Shown: positions 50,107-51,059 of the stretch, piece after piece
How the letters are laid out: each line of letters opens with the position of its first letter
Position numbering within the stretch: the first letter of the stretch is position 1
NCBI GenBank assembly: GCA_964628455.1
Contig: CAZVPD010000006.1
Coordinates: forward strand, 1 to 51,059
Direction: 5' to 3'
Origin: JAQVWU01 sp964628455
GTDB lineage: Bacteria; Bacillota; Clostridia; Oscillospirales; CAG-272
Length of the DNA: 51,059 bases
Notes under the pieces: generated by a model
What the model saw: the letters and a program-made list of their open reading frames with translations, nothing else
The model's database searches: none
Told to the model about the DNA's origin: nothing
Translations under genes and position numbers: made by a program

Positions 50107-51059
50107 TCATGCGATGAATTCATCCAGCGTCACAAGCATTTTATCGAGATAGGTCTGCGCCGCTTTTTCCTGCGTGGCCCAGAACGACGAAAACTCGTTC
50201 TTCGATTTCGCAAAAGTCAGGAACGTATAGATCAGGGCGTCCGTGAACATCACCGTTCCGTCCGATACGACGTTGCCCGCGATGATGTCGAGCATCTCGG
50301 CGCTTTCCTCGTCGGTGGTGTATTTTGTCTTGACGGCCGTCTCGAAGTAAGCGACCGAAACCCTTTTGTATCCGCCGGCTGCATAGGCCGAGAGGATGGT
50401 CCCCGATCTTTCGGTATCCGTGCACACGGCCGGGATCGCGGACGGCTCCGGAAGGAATCCGGTGTAGTATTCCTCCTGATTTTCGTCGTATTTGAAGCAG
50501 GGCAGGATGCCGTATTCAAACTCGGCATCGCGCAGCTCGCTGACCGTTCCCACAAATTCCGTCAGGAACAGCGAACGCCCCCCCGTAAACACTTCCTTGC
50601 CCCAGTCGTCGTAGGTGACGCCCGGCGACTCGTTGAAAAACGAACGGACATTCGTATACACTTCGGTGATCCGTTCGCTGTTTTCGGACGCCGTCAGATA
50701 CGGGATGTCGTCCTTGTCCTTGCTTACGATCATAACGTCCAGCGCCGGCATGAATGAAAAGGAAAACTGTGCGATCGGCGCGTTGAGCCCGAACCGGTCT
50801 GTGTCTCTCTCCACCGTGCCGTTGCCGTTGAGATCCACCCACATATCCTTGACAAGAGTCTGCATGTATCCGAACGTCCAGTCCCCGCTGCGGACGGTGT
50901 CGTACAGATTGCCGACGTTCATGTCGGCGGCGATCTGCTTGTTGAAAAACACGCAGGTCAGGCCGCCGTATATGACCTGCATCAGGTCGACGCTGACGAA
51001 AGCGTGTTTCTTATAGGAAAGTCCGTCAATGGCTTTCTTGAAAAACCACGGCTTCTCGA
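50107..51059 (-). CDS. extracellular solute-binding lipoprotein, 5' partial (paralogue 6 of 6)
   Basis: The frame runs without a stop from 50107 to the right edge, so the N-terminus with its signal peptide lies outside the window; the ATG at 50982 is internal. The visible 317 residues start with E-K-P-W-F-F-K-K, the family K-P-W-W motif with both second aromatic positions changed to Phe. The calcium-type loop D-L-N-G-N-G-T-V-E-R-D-T-D carries one extra residue compared with the others. The C-terminal S-S-F-W-A-T-Q-E-K-A-A helix matches the family. It is convergent with the amidohydrolase gene and shares its terminator. Ligand and partners are unknown. Confidence 0.85.
   Translation of the reverse strand, partial: EKPWFFKKAIDGLSYKKHAFVSVDLMQVIYGGLTCVFFNKQIAADMNVGNLYDTVRSGDWTFGYMQTLVKDMWVDLNGNGTVERDTDRFGLNAPIAQFSFSFMPALDVMIVSKDKDDIPYLTASENSERITEVYTNVRSFFNESPGVTYDDWGKEVFTGGRSLFLTEFVGTVSELRDAEFEYGILPCFKYDENQEEYYTGFLPEPSAIPAVCTDTERSGTILSAYAAGGYKRVSVAYFETAVKTKYTTDEESAEMLDIIAGNVVSDGTVMFTDALIYTFLTFAKSKNEFSSFWATQEKAAQTYLDKMLVTLDEFIA

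Noticed and set aside
1690..51059. The D-x-[DN]-G-[DN] loops looked like dockerin repeats, which would suggest a cellulosome.
   Set aside because: Each protein has only one loop, in the middle of the chain, and there is no second repeat, cohesin or scaffoldin.

Overview
The window looks like chromosomal DNA of an uncultured anaerobic Clostridia-type Bacillota, probably from a gut or similar habitat. The reasons are the canonical sigma-A promoters with extended TG -10 elements, strong AAGGAGG-type ribosome binding sites, short U-tailed terminators, an anaerobe's oxidative-stress set (PerR, rubrerythrin, peroxiredoxin), a single-polypeptide pyruvate:ferredoxin oxidoreductase, and many sugar-scavenging genes. 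Two runs of exactly ten Ns (14622-14631 and 22998-23007) show that this is a scaffolded assembly, probably a metagenome bin. No rRNA, CRISPR array, phage or intact insertion sequence is visible.

Layout. 1-400: direct repeats, then a tRNA-Thr/tRNA-Tyr operon. 400-8.4 kb: an acetyltransferase, a solute-binding lipoprotein, an XRE regulator, a GH2 beta-mannosidase-like enzyme and a methyltransferase. 8.4-12 kb: two tandem zinc-ribbon membrane proteins. 12.3-14.2 kb: an FAD-dependent dehydrogenase and a YwbE-like protein. 14.3-17 kb: a BlaI-type repressor, an M56 metallopeptidase, a lipoprotein and an eight-helix membrane protein, behind tandem operators. 17-18.6 kb: perR with its own PerR box, then rubrerythrin and peroxiredoxin. 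18.6-23.7 kb (minus strand): a UroD-like protein with a solute-binding lipoprotein, then an Eis-like acetyltransferase with a ketopantoate-reductase-like enzyme. 23.8-25.7 kb: an RlmI-like rRNA methyltransferase and a small membrane protein. 26-30.4 kb: a sialidase divergent from a solute-binding lipoprotein and a two-domain esterase. 30.5-32.7 kb: a phosphoribosyltransferase divergent from a purine permease. 32.7-34.8 kb: an M55 peptidase with a GH172 (DUF2961) enzyme. 35-38 kb: an MBOAT acyltransferase and a solute-binding lipoprotein. 38.2-41.8 kb: nifJ. 41.9-46.6 kb (minus strand): PHP phosphatase, a UPF0158-GH106 fusion and a glutaredoxin. 46.8-50.1 kb: TIM-barrel isomerase, solute-binding lipoprotein and amidohydrolase. 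50.1 kb to the right edge: a partial sixth solute-binding lipoprotein.

The dominant theme is carbohydrate scavenging. Six paralogous extracellular solute-binding lipoproteins share a PWW/PWY/PWF motif, one EF-hand-like D-x-[DN]-G-[DN] loop and a C-terminal S-x-[YW]-A helix, yet no ABC permease or ATPase gene occurs anywhere in the 51 kb. Most sit beside cytoplasmic sugar-processing enzymes without signal peptides (GH2, GH106-like, GH172, a GH33-like sialidase, esterase, isomerase, amidohydrolase). I infer that several binding proteins feed shared permeases encoded elsewhere and that oligosaccharides are broken down inside the cell. The features I consider least conventional are the UPF0158-GH106 fusion, the alpha/beta-hydrolase-SGNH fusion, the four-gene BlaI/M56 operon with a separate lipoprotein, and two mutually exclusive hairpins in front of the M55 peptidase gene. 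Start sites were chosen from ribosome binding sites and promoters and often lie inside the longest open frame.
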